A DNA stretch of 64,000 bases from Cryoendolithus antarcticus (taxonomy: Eukaryota; Ascomycota; Dothideomycetes; Cladosporiales; Cladosporiaceae), in NCBI GenBank assembly GCA_002077065.1, contig NAJO01000035.1, positions 62,001-126,000 on the forward strand, in the 5' to 3' direction. The position numbers were made by a program, and so were the translations under genes. Position 1 is the stretch's first letter. Every line of letters starts with the position of its first letter. Shown piece by piece: positions 21,220 to 31,597 of the stretch. Below the pieces are notes generated by a model. That model was given only the letters and a program-made list of their open reading frames with translations, searched no databases and was not told where the DNA came from.

Positions 21220-22661
21220 TTACGAAGCGAGAGCGAACAAGCTAACAGTGTTCGACTGCGTATCAGTGCTACCGCAGAACTCGCTCACAGTCGCGGCATC
21301 AAGCGAGCTGCCGAACTCATAGTCGTCCTCCAGAAGCTTGATGTGGATGTTATCCTCAGTCATCAGGAGCACAGCCTTGATAGTGCCGCTCGTGGGGCGC
21401 GCGAAGTAATCGCTGGAGCCACCGTTGATGTTGCCATGGAGCGTGGACTTGGCGCGCTTGTCGCCCGGTGCAAGAACCTCGAAGATATCAAACTCGGCGC
21501 AGCCGGAAGTCCAGCACGAGCACTCTGCATTTCCGTACTGGAGCGTACGCGGGATCTGCGCGTTGAGCATCCAGATGGCGGGCATGTTGACTGGGTCGTA
21601 GATGCTGGCAGCGGACTTTCCGTCATCGGGCATGCCGAACTCAAAGAAGAACGCTTTCTGCGAGCCGCCGAAACCGTGGTGTGCGACTGTGCCGGGGCGA
21701 GAGTAGCCACATGAGTCACCGGAGCACTCTTGGTCGGAGAAGATGACGACCTCAGCGTCCGAAGGAAGGGTGCAGTCCTCGAGGACTTGTGGGGAGGCGG
21801 CGCCTTGCTGGCCGTTTGTGGAGGCATAGCTGAGGGAGTTGCCGAAGCTGTAGTCGAAGACACCGGAGCCGGAGCCGCCGTTGTGGTTTAGGAAGACGAG
21901 GCCGTCGGCTTGGCCGGAAGAGGCGCTGTAGTAGGCTTGACGGGACCAGGAGCCTGCAGAGCCGGAGGACGACTCGCTCACTGATGAGGAGGCTGGTGCG
22001 GCTGCGGAAGAAGATTGAGCGACAACGTTGTTTTGGGCTACGGCAGCTGCGGTGGTGACTGCGGGTGCGGCTGCGGCGGCTGCGGGCGACGTGGCCGCAG
22101 CACCAGTGTACTCGTTTGCCCAGCTGACGACTTGGCCGTTGATGGTTGCGGTGACCATGTCACCAACTGCGCGCTCCTCGTGAGCGTGGGCGTGAGCGTT
22201 GCCATGAGCGTGTGCATGGCGAGCAATGTGGCTTCGGCGAGTCTTCTTGGAGCTGGAAGAGCCTGGCGTGTACACCGCGAACTGCTTCAGGACAAGAGGG
22301 CCACGGAAATGGAGAGAAACCTGGTAAATGTCAATACATTGCCACAAGCCACATTCACTGCACCCCACTGCGAGCGCAAAGCACTTCAGGATAGTCTCAC
22401 CTCCTCATCCAGCGGGCTCATAGTGCCGGAATATCCAAACGGCGTGCTGGAGCAAGATCCGGTCGTGCCATCCATATTCGTAACCTTGTTGTAGCTCCCA
22501 GCACCACCCACACCAGTGTACGTGATCGCGTCGACTTCCTGGCAGTACCAGTTTCCGCCATCATTGACGGAGCCGGAAGCGCACAAGTCGCGTTCCTCCA
22601 AAGCCGCGTATGCGGATGTCGCGAATAGCAGTGATGCTGCTGCGCTAATGAACTGCTTCAT
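21220..22661 (-). CDS. TOS1: Tos1-like secreted cell-wall protein (DUF2403/DUF2401)
   Basis: Two exons on the minus strand: 22661-22401 and 22320-21220, with an 80-bp intron, 453 residues. A signal peptide (MKQFISAAASLLFATSAYA) precedes the DUF2403-type N domain with NWYCQEVDAITYTGVGG and CSSTPFGYSGTMSPLDE. The middle carries a His/Ala repeat (RHAHAHGNAHAHAHEE) and a Ser/Ala-rich linker. The C-terminal DUF2401-type domain has VFLNHNGG, PQVLEDCTLPSDAEVVIFSD, FFFEFGMPDDG, DPVNMPAIWMLNAQIPRTLQ and CSCWTSGCAEFDIFEVL, the family core with conserved acidic and Trp/Cys positions. Tos1 proteins are abundant in fungal walls and have been linked to beta-1,3-glucan remodelling. The exact reaction is not read from sequence. 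Identification is strong. Confidence 0.92.
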
Positions 22662-24342
22662 GGTGTATGATTCTCAAGTGTTTGATGTGGCACTTTGGTT
22701 GTGGTTATGTGGTTTGTAATGTGGTACTTCGTAGATTTCTCGCTCGGATATCAAGGCAATGCGCGTGTAGTCAGGGGTTCTAATGTCAATGTCGTTGCTA
22801 TGCAAGAGCCAGCCTGTTATTCAATGCTAGTCGTGATGGAAGGAGCGTGTGGTGTCTGTGGTCAAAGAACGACTCGGGTGAGGTCACAGTGTGTGTGCGT
22901 GGTGTCAGCTGTGCAGAGCAGGTTGTTGCGAGGAATGCTGGCGAGCGGCGGCGCCTAGGTCTTGTATCGGCCCCCTGCACGAAAACACCCGCAATTTGCC
23001 TTTGCTGCCAATCCCGTTATGCAGGTACGGCGCTCCGACGCCAAGTCTAATTTCGCTTATGCGCGAATCGACAGGGAGGCGCTGTGGGTGAGTACATTCG
23101 GCAGATCACGGTCATAGGGCTATGGCACGGCCCATCGCAATATATCAGCATCATCGGCATTATATTCGTGGCCTGTATTCACCAGTGCCATGGTGAAGCA
23201 ACAGCGTCTGCGTCGCGCCTTCCTCACGACACATCAGTCTCCAACTTCCCCGGCACGGCGCGCCCTTGAACCCAATTCCAGCAAAGCCAAAGCTCTCACG
23301 TCGATTCGCTGTCCACGCGGCAGCGCGAACGTGTCAAGGACTCCACTCACACCAACTGCACCTCGACAAGCAAAACCTTTTGCAAGACGTGAGACAAGTC
23401 TTGTGTCTCGGCAGCGTCAGACCACTCGTTCGAACAATGAGATTGATGGAGCGACATGGCATGCGCGTGATTACAGATACTTTGCTACCGGGGTTTCTTG
23501 GTCGCGAGACGACTGCGGCGGTCTCAACGATATGCGATGGCATTCATTTGTACAAGTGACTTCGGCCTGCTCATCGGCATTACTTCCGAAGCCGATGAGC
23601 TCCAATGATCCCCGAGCCGCAAGACTATTGTGCCTTTGCAGTGTATCTGCAAGTCGCTCGACGAGCGCGGCCTGACAGCCCCGAGCTAAACACCACTCGT
23701 CTGTTGTACTCTTCCCGTATTCCACTCTGCTCTGCGACGGAAGTTGCTTGCAGGTACGTGTGTACGTGGCGGCTGAAGACTGCCAGCCTACATGCTTGAT
23801 ACCGCTAGGTCGTGAGGCGGTGGGCGTACATTGCGCCTGCGCTACGGAAACGGACACCAGATATCTTGCCGAGCTATCACGACCAAGGCTGCGGTGTACT
23901 ATGAAGGCGCTGAGAAGCTTCCGAAGGTGAGACAGACGTTCCTATGTTCTCTCGAGCTATGTAAGTTGTCCCGCCCGTTACTCAGCGCAACCAGGCGAGC
24001 TTGACACATCGACACGATGCCCATGAGATACATTCTAGACCCCGTACAGCTTCGGCTTCGAAGTTTCTTTGCGACGCAAATGCGGCAAGCGGTCAATATC
24101 AACAGTCCGTCGATGAGCATGTGAGATGTCAGATGTACTCGCTGGCGAGAATTCGCTGGCGAGGCGAAGAGGGTCTCATTCACTCTTCTGGCCGACATTA
24201 GCACCAACATCCCACCTTTTCGCATGAGTTCTGGTCGCATCACTCAACTCCGCCTTGTTGCCGTCCGAGTCACTGCCCACCGCATGAGTAGCGCCTCATC
24301 TCATATCCGACCCACTCACTTCACATTCGCTCACATCCCGCA
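22662..24342. other. Intergenic, no supported gene
   Basis: About 1.7 kb. The left side is the TOS1 promoter: T/G-rich with repeated GTGGT just upstream of the start. Frames such as plus 23190-23675 (161 codons) and minus 23471-23857 overlap each other and show no domain, signal peptide or intron logic. No repeat or RNA gene recognised. Confidence 0.45.
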
Positions 24343-24506
24343 TCATGAGAACAGCGAAGCAACACTCGGCTTATGCCCCTCAACCGCATTAACAAAATCG
24401 CGAGCCATATTCACCTCAGCGACCTGCCCACTCATCTCCAGATAAGCACGCTTAAGACCTCCCACAACGCCTCATCCCTCGGATTCTTACTATTGGGCCG
24501 CGGATA
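24343..24506 (-). pseudogene. Detached 3' remnant of the adjacent DUF3669 gene
   Basis: Directly after the TAG stop of the DUF3669 frame, the same frame continues as protein-like sequence (YPRPNSKNPRDEALWEVL). It breaks near 24448-24456, and a second frame then carries RAYLEMSGQVAEVNMARDF, NAVEGHKPSV and ends with a stop at 24343-24345. This tail resembles the usual C-terminal end of fungal DUF3669 proteins. It therefore appears that one in-frame stop and one single-base frameshift separate it from the gene. Both changes are seen in the sequence; that they are mutations rather than sequencing errors is inferred. Confidence 0.65.
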
Positions 24507-25415
24507 CTAAGGATCATTCCAAAAGAACGCATCCACGAGTTGCTTCAGCCCCGCTTTGTTATGTTCGAAGAAAGCGCATTGGTTGAAGTCTAGCAACCAC
24601 ATCGCCATTGCTTGCTGTGTGGGGAGCGCAGCATCGCCAACATATGGCAAGTCGCACACTTGGCTAGACTGTAAGGCCATGCCAAGCACGAACTCGATGT
24701 CGTTGCCATCCGTGCCTACGCCCCAGTGTAGGATGGCTAGAGTGCGCGCCATTGTCACTGCATACACGGCGGTGTCCAAGCCTAGATCCTCCATTTCGTT
24801 GACCATGAGGTCGAAGTTCCGGAGCTTAAGCATGGCGGACGGAGAGCGCGGTTGTCTTCGTCCGAGGTAGACGCGTATCAAACAGTCTTTGTTCTTCTCC
24901 TTGGCCAGCTCTGTCGATCTGGCGGGCTCTGGCTTCAGCTGTGGAGGCGCGAAGTAGTCGAATAATGCTTCGCGTGCGCTTTCTGATAGTGGATGTATGC
25001 GACTCGTGATCAAGCTGTGGCTTGAAATCGCAGAATAGATGGCACGTTCATGTTCAGCCACTCCCTGAGCATCCCACCATGCCCAGTCTTCGGGCTCGAT
25101 CCAGGTGACGAGGTGCGGAATGTTGATCGCCGGCTTGACAATGATCTTGTCGAGGTTGTTGAAAGTTGCTAGCACGCGTTCGTGCGTTCTGCGGTCTTGC
25201 TTGAGACTAGGGACCTTGTCCTCTTTGGCTACTTTGGCAACGTCGTGAGCGTTGCGCAGGGCGTAGATGGTACCGCATTGACCTTCACCTATGGGGGCGT
25301 AGTTGTGCACAAAGGCGGCTGTGGCTTCGCAGGCAGCCCAGAAGGGCTTCATGGAAAGGAGACGTTGGAGGTACCTTGCGAAGCCATGCTGTTGGATGAA
25401 TGGCTTGTCAAGCAT
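24507..25415 (-). CDS. DUF3669 family protein, probably truncated
   Basis: Frame of 302 residues on the minus strand. It contains IGEGQCGTIYALR, reminiscent of a protein-kinase Gly-rich loop, then the fungal DUF3669 signature: YAVTMARTLAILHWGVGTDG, NDIEFVLGMALQ and AMWLLDFNQCAFF. These proteins are expanded in Pezizomycotina, often carry a kinase-like fold, and have no defined role. Here translation ends at AFFWNDP with a TAG, but DUF3669-like sequence continues beyond it, so the C-terminus is probably lost. The start is uncertain: a CTAAC...CAG motif just upstream could be an acceptor for an unseen 5' exon. Either a decaying gene or a truncated but still expressed copy. Confidence 0.7.
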   Translation of the reverse strand: MLDKPFIQQHGFARYLQRLLSMKPFWAACEATAAFVHNYAPIGEGQCGTIYALRNAHDVAKVAKEDKVPSLKQDRRTHERVLATFNNLDKIIVKPAINIPHLVTWIEPEDWAWWDAQGVAEHERAIYSAISSHSLITSRIHPLSESAREALFDYFAPPQLKPEPARSTELAKEKNKDCLIRVYLGRRQPRSPSAMLKLRNFDLMVNEMEDLGLDTAVYAVTMARTLAILHWGVGTDGNDIEFVLGMALQSSQVCDLPYVGDAALPTQQAMAMWLLDFNQCAFFEHNKAGLKQLVDAFFWNDP

Positions 25416-26343
25416 TCCGATCGGCGAGCGCAGCTGTCGTTAGTTGTCGGACATTTCGAAGCGTGGCTTGAGGTTCAGGAAAGCTATTCTGGACCGACTG
25501 AAAGGAAGGTGATTGAGAACGAAATTAGAGAGGCCGCTTGGAGTGAGTTGAGAGCAAGTGTTGTCAGAGTGCGAAGAATTTTGAGAGGTGAATGTGAGTC
25601 GAGTGATGAGGTGCATCTAAGCCGATCTCGATACATGGCAGAAGCAAGTGAGGACACGTGAGTGAGTCGAGCACTTGTGACCGTGAACTGCCACCTCACT
25701 GGTTTATGTCTCACTTACATTCGCATCGTGCCAGTCAAGTCTGTGCTAATCATGACATACTCATAGTCGCAACACGTTCTTACCAACTGTCGCTTGCTCC
25801 AGGCGTGCACAGCATAGATCGAATACGTATTGTCATGCATTGCTTTGTGAGAAAGCAGGATGTTCTCATATTCATCTAGGTACGGCAGAAGGATCTGTGA
25901 GGATAGCCAGGTTTGCTTCCAGCAAGGAGACGTCTAGGAGACATTCAATACAGGTCTAGAGGCACTTCGAGAAGTGGAAGCGAGTGGTTGTGTGCACAGG
26001 CTGTGGTCATGTCCTCCGCGGTCTCCCGCATGGTGGCTTCCACTGACCATGATATCAGCATGGAGGATGCTTAGTAGTGAAAAGACTTGGAGACGTAGAC
26101 TCGCGGTCAGTAATGCGTAACATTTCCGAACCTGACTGAGGTAGAGGGCGAATATGTTGGGAGGCAGATATCTGGCCTGGGAGCCTGAGGCCAATGTTCG
26201 TGGATCAGCGAATCAACACGGATCCTAAACGTGTCACAGTTCAAATACAGACTGCAATGATTGATTCTCGCATTGACCAAGACTTGTCTGAACGCCTACG
26301 ACGCCTGTCTATACGAGTTATGTGATAATGATCTCCACGGATA
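25416..26343. other. Intergenic, no supported gene
   Basis: About 930 bp between the DUF3669 start and the 3' end of the P450 gene. The left part, read on the minus strand, is CT- and CA-rich as in fungal promoters and leaders. No coding frame is convincing. Confidence 0.5.
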
Positions 26344-28193
26344 TTACTCCCACGCCGCAGTCCGCCTATCATACTTTGACACCAACTGCGGGTCGTCTTT
26401 CTTCGCCGTCCTCCACATGGAGTAGATCTGCTCAGCGCGCTGCTCAGACCTGGGCTTGAGCTCGAAGCCGAAGGGCTCTGGCTTCGTGATCAGCAGCGAC
26501 GTGTAGCCCTTGGGATGGGGAACAAGGTCATCGTTCTTCTTGAGCGACAGACCCCATGCGATGGCACCACAAGCTGTCATGAGCTCGGCGTCAACCAATT
26601 CCATGCCCTGGCAGATGCGCCGGCCGAAGCCGAACTGATGGTGGTTCATGATTGTTGGATAGGCGGAGAGAGGCTCTTTGTAAGTGGGGAACTTGGGGTC
26701 GAGCCAGCGGTCGGGTTTGTATTCTTCGGCGTCTGGATAGACTTCAGGGTCACGGGACATGGCCCACTCAAGAGGATGGACTGGACGAGAAATTAGTACG
26801 TGCGTGAGTCATAACGAGGGAATGGCAATAACATACCATGAGAGCCCTTGGGAATGAAGTAGCCATTCCAAACGTCGTCTTCAACAGATTCGTGAGGGAT
26901 ACTGAAATATGGGTCAGCTAATGCGCACCACTATCACCGATTGCTCGACTCACCCAGTCGGGACAGGAGGTCTCCATCGAAGACCCTCTTTCAGGATTGC
27001 GCGCAAGGTCGGCAGACGAGGTGCATCAGCCATGCTAGGTGGTCGAGAGCCGCAGACGGAGTCGATCTCGTTCTGAAGCTTCTCATACCACTCTGGATAT
27101 TGGACCATAGCGAACATGAAGGTGTTGAGCGGGCTGCCAATCGTCTGTACGCCAGCAAGAGCCATCATGCCAACAGCGTAGGCAGCTTCATGCTCTCCGA
27201 AGCCGAAGCTACCCTCCTTCGCATCGTAGTAAGTTTTCATCCAGGATGGCTTCGCAGTACCCTCAGCCATCTCACGCTTGACTTGATCGCGCCAGCCGAA
27301 GTAGAGCTCCTTCTCCCAGTCATGGCGTTTCTGCTCGGCAATCTTCCAGGGATTCAGCTGCTTGGGAAGGTACATGAGATGAGGCAGCAGATTGGGCAGA
27401 CGGCCGGATGGCGAGATGCCGAAGAGCAAATCGAAGGCATTCTTCTTCAGGTCGACGCTATGGTCGGGAAAGCCGTATGCGAGGCGACAGATCATGCGGC
27501 TTGTGTACTGGTCCAGCCAGTGCGAGTACTCGAGAGGCTCCTCTAGGAGCTTGATGAGGAGACGAGATGACTCTGCTGCGGGCAGGTTGTGGTACGAGCT
27601 GTGGTAGTTGCCTGCTAATGTCAGTATAGTGCTGTTGTAAGATTGCACTGACGGTGATGTTACCTTGCAAGATAGTGTGGCCGAACTTTCTCTGCCGCTT
27701 CCACGCATCATTGAATCCTGCGAAACTATTGTCAGAAGATTGCACTGATCGAGTAGAGAGATTGTAAGCTCACCTAGCAAAGGCAGATATTCGCCTTCAC
27801 TCTTACTGCCTGGTACTGCTGGGATACCTGGACGGTCCGAGTAGATGGCGCCTCGCTTGCCGAGGATCTCATGTGCGATGCTCTCACGCATGACCCATAT
27901 GTGGTTCTCGCCAAAGAGGGTGGACTGGTAGATTGGGCCATACTTGTCACCCCACTCCTTGAACTTGATCCAGTTGTGCTTGAAGGGAATGTCGTGGACT
28001 CGGCCAATGTATGGGATTCCTACACACTCATCAGTGGGCTAAATATCGCATGCGATCTCACAATGGAAGTACCTGTTGGACCAGGGAACGTGCGGTATGC
28101 TCCTGCGGGAATCTTCCTCGATTTTGCAACTTGTCGAACGACTACTCCGACCCACACCAGGACGGCCACAAGCAACAAAGTATAGGCTGCCAT
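26344..28193 (-). CDS. Cytochrome P450 monooxygenase
   Basis: Six exons on the minus strand: 28193-28073, 28019-27774, 27717-27664, 27611-26954, 26901-26837 and 26780-26344, giving 526 residues in phase. An N-terminal membrane anchor (YTLLLVAVLVWVGVVV) precedes the proline-rich FPGPTGIPYIGR hinge. The I-helix reads ALAGVQTIGSPL, with Gln where Asp/Glu is usual. The K-helix ExxR is KEGLRWRPP, the meander motif is KPDRWLD, and the heme loop FGFGRRICQG places the cysteine ligand near residue 438. The short third exon (54 nt) carries FNDAWKRQRKFGHTILQ, the C-helix WxxxR region. Family substrate cannot be read from sequence; it resembles the fungal P450s annotated as O-methylsterigmatocystin oxidoreductase-like. 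It is divergent from the DUF1295-type gene. Confidence 0.93.
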
Positions 28194-28695
28194 GGCTCTC
28201 CACAGCGATAGACGAGAGTGAAGGGTACTTGCAGAACAGTTCCCGTCGAGCACTACATATGGCGGACTAGGTATACTACTTGATCTCACGCACGTGCATC
28301 TGTTGGTCACCGCGTTGGTGTCTAGCTACGAAACGTCCGCCGAACAGGATGTCCGCGCAGGTGGATCATCCAGCAACGGCCACAAACATTCTTGGATATA
28401 CACCCGCCTAACGACAGTGCGTGTCCGGAAAGACATGGGGTCAGGCATTCATGTGCCATCCTACCACCTCAGCTCACTCAACTCGAGCATGGCCCGATCC
28501 GCCGCGCGTGACGGAACACCGAACACGACACGGTCAGCTTTCCGTGGGCACTGATCAGATTGCAACACAGCAGAGAGCGGACGGATGCTTGCGAAGGCGA
28601 CGGATCAACGTAGCGTACGTCCGCTCACAGTGTCTGCACATACGATATATCACTCATGAGTGCCGCCATACAAAGACAATAGGAGCCAGCAGTGC
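28194..28695. promoter_or_regulatory. Shared divergent promoter region, P450 / DUF1295-type gene
   Basis: About 500 bp between two divergent start codons. No gene is seen in it. It could coordinate the two genes, which both encode membrane proteins with possible redox chemistry; this is inference. Confidence 0.4.
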
Positions 28696-29705
28696 ATGGC
28701 TGATATCTTCCTCAAGCGCAATCCTCTAGTCCAACTCATACTTGCCATCGAGAACTCGCCTGTCATGGGTTCCCAAGCCGCACAGAATGGCCAAGTCAAA
28801 GGCAAATCTGATCTCAAACCCCAGTCGAAAGTCCACAATGTCGACTTTCCCTCCCGCGTCAAGCGCTCCACGCCCACTGGCACCATCTTGCTCGTAATCC
28901 TGCGCCTCGCCGACATTGCCTGGCAGTACATGCTCTTCTCCCGCTGGGGTCGGGTGCCTATCGAAGCCGCTGGTGGCCAGATCAGCAGCGTCGCGCAACA
29001 GAACACCACTGGACCCTTCCTCGGTCTGCAGCCGTACTACTTCGGCCTACTTGTTTGCGCCATTGGTGCTAGCTATAAGCAAATCGTCTGGGTCATCTTC
29101 ACCTCCGAGCAGGAATGCCCGCCGCAAGCTGCTATCATGATCGGCGTCTTCAACACGGTCTTCAACTCGATCAACGCACTGCTCTCGCTGTGGAGCTGGT
29201 CCTCTGCCGCGACCAACGACCCTCTTCGTAGCACTGCATTCCTGCTCGGCGCCGGACTCTTCGGACTCGGCATCTTCTTCGAGCAGGTCAGCGAAATTCA
29301 GCGGAAGTCATTCAAGTCCGATCCCAAGAACAAGGGCAAGCCCTACGCTGGCGGACTCTTCTCCATCGCGCTCAACATCAACTATGGAGGCTACACTTTG
29401 TGGCGTGCGGTAAGTGACCCATGTGTAGATGGCATTCGAGTGAAGTGCAGTCGCTAATATTTCGCAGGGCTACGCGATGCTTGCTGCCGGCTACTTCTGG
29501 GGTGCCTTCATTGGCGTCTTCTTCTTCTACGACTTCTATGCTCGCGCTCTACCCATTTTGGACAAGTACTGCATTGAGCGCGTAAGTCTTATACCTGTTG
29601 GCATAGACCGGTAAGATCATAGCACTGACCAGTCTGTAGTACGGAGATGCTTTCCTCGAGCAGAGACGGAAGGTCCCCTACAGGCTGATCCCAGGCATTT
29701 ACTAG
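28696..29705 (+). CDS. DUF1295 / steroid-reductase-like multi-pass membrane protein
   Basis: Three exons: 28696-29409, 29468-29581 and 29640-29705, giving 297 residues. Several hydrophobic helices are visible (TGTILLVILRLADIAWQYML, YYFGLLVCAIGASYKQIVWV, FLLGAGLFGLGIFFEQVSE, GYAMLAAGYFWGAFIGVFFF). The C-terminus CIERYGDAFLEQRRKVPYRLIPGIY matches the hallmark end of the DUF1295/steroid 5-alpha-reductase-like and isoprenylcysteine methyltransferase superfamily, where an ERYG...P motif lies at the cofactor site. Expected activity is an NADPH-dependent lipid or steroid reductase or a methyltransferase-like fold in the ER; which one is not decidable here. A start at the internal Met near 28765 would also fit some homologues. 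It sits head to head with the P450. Confidence 0.8.
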
Positions 29706-31597
29706 ATGGTGTGAGATCACGGCAAGGGGTTCTGTCACGTCGGCCAGTGCGTTGCTAGCTGTTATTGAGCATGAGGCATGCACTCTTGGGGCTATAGTGT
29801 GATGAGTAATCGGGAGGTGCAGGATGTCCGATATCACGGGGTCCGTAGCTCCGGGCATACTGGGAGGAACGCAAAGCCTTTAGGGTAATGTGGTGTAGAT
29901 ACAACGGCGTCCCGACTTATCTCTGGTCCCTTGTGCTTCCTTCCGTGAGTGTCCGTGTAAAGTACGTTGTTCACGTTGCACAAGTCGTCGTATAGAGAAG
30001 GGTGATCCTGATGTGCCATGTGATCTTGATCGAGGACCAACCATTGTCGCACGTAACCCGATTGACGAGGTATTCTGGGCGAGGTATGTCCTCAAGTGTG
30101 CTCCCAGTGGACAGGCATTGCATACAGACTCCATTGACGATACGCAGTCTGGGTAACGACCGCACTTCGCCAGACGCAACCGAACGTGCCCGAGAAGCAT
30201 ATCTGGCCAAGACATGTCCTTTGTCTATCTTGCAGGCTACTAACACTCCTGCAGCTTTAGTGGCGTAACATGGCGTTGCTATGGGACTTGTGGCGAAACC
30301 ACAGTAGCCCAATCGGTGGTAGTCTCGGACGTGGGACACAATTAGCTAGCCATGCGAAGACAGCTCGTGCCTGATCGACTCCTTGATTATTCCGCAGACG
30401 CTACTGCTACATAGCTGCAAATCTGCAATATCGCCGCACGCCAACTGACGGGGCGACTTATGCGCACCGTTACGCAGGGCACACGGCATGGGGCGTGCGA
30501 AGCGGCGATCTTGACACTGTGGAGATAGTCCATGCGACAAAGCGTTCATCTCACGCGTATAGGCCAGAATTGATCTTTGTGTCGAAGATCATGAGGGCGC
30601 ACGTAGCGTCGACGCGGCTCCGCAGTCGACACGCGTACCAGGAGGCTGACTGCTTTAATAATGCGCACCAGCTTGGTAATGCAATGACGATGTCAGAGAT
30701 ACGAAGGATGGTTCGCCAAAATGCTGAGGGATCGCTTGTGACAGTGCATAACACTCGCATCCCACGCCTGATTGTCAGACTGGCAATCCTGTTCGACGAC
30801 GCGGCGTCAAAGTCGTCCCGAGCAGGATCACCAGCCTTGTTTAACTCTCCGATTCCAATGGCTACAGGTCGCGGAGGTTGCTGCGCTATTACCACTGCTA
30901 AGCGCTTATGTGGAGCACGCTCCGACGCAGCGGAGCGGCCGTTTCGCAGATCGCGTGGAAGCAACGTGCGTATCACGACCCTTACCGTCGAATTCTCTCT
31001 GTTCGTGTGGATCTCCGTTAGCAGCTCCTGGAGCCATATGGAGCAAAGATGCATAGCGACCATGCTCAGCATGACTGCAGAGGGTGCGCTACTCGCAAAC
31101 ATCGAAGCGGAGGACGCTTCGGAAGTCCGCCGCAGTACCCGTCAGAAGGATTCGGAACCCTGCATGCGCATAATGCACGACAATCTCACCCAAAGGTGTG
31201 GAGTGAGGTCGGATTCGAAGGGGTGTGGGGGTGTGCAGAGCGCACTCTTTATGCATATCTATCCGCGACATCTGCCGAACAGGGTCATGCCTGTCTACGC
31301 GCTGGTTGTGGTTGTGGCGTAAGCGAGTGTGCATTTACTAGGGCGGACACGTGTGGTTTCGTATCGCGCGTAGACGATACGAGCAGGATAAGCAAAGTCA
31401 GAGCTGCGTCGACACCATGAAGTCATGACGTGCAACTTGAAGTCTATCGCGAGCACGCCATGTGAGGAGAAGCTCGGTGGTACGTAGCAGTGATCAGGAG
31501 ACAGTGAAATCGTACATGGTTGTACCCTCTACTCCTGCCATGCAACCAGTGAATGGCCTCCTGTATACCCAAGTCCTGCACTCGCCGGTGCGTTTGT
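29706..31597. other. Intergenic, no supported gene
   Basis: About 1.9 kb. Long overlapping frames exist on both strands (plus 30495-31322, minus 30551-31102), but neither has a domain, low-complexity pattern, signal peptide or neighbour logic, and they shadow each other. I see no repeats, transposon ends or RNA genes. Confidence 0.45.

Noticed and set aside
30495..31322. Plus-strand frame of 275 codons, with an opposed 183-codon frame at 30551-31102
   Set aside because: The two shadow each other, and neither has a domain, signal or intron logic; likely chance frames.
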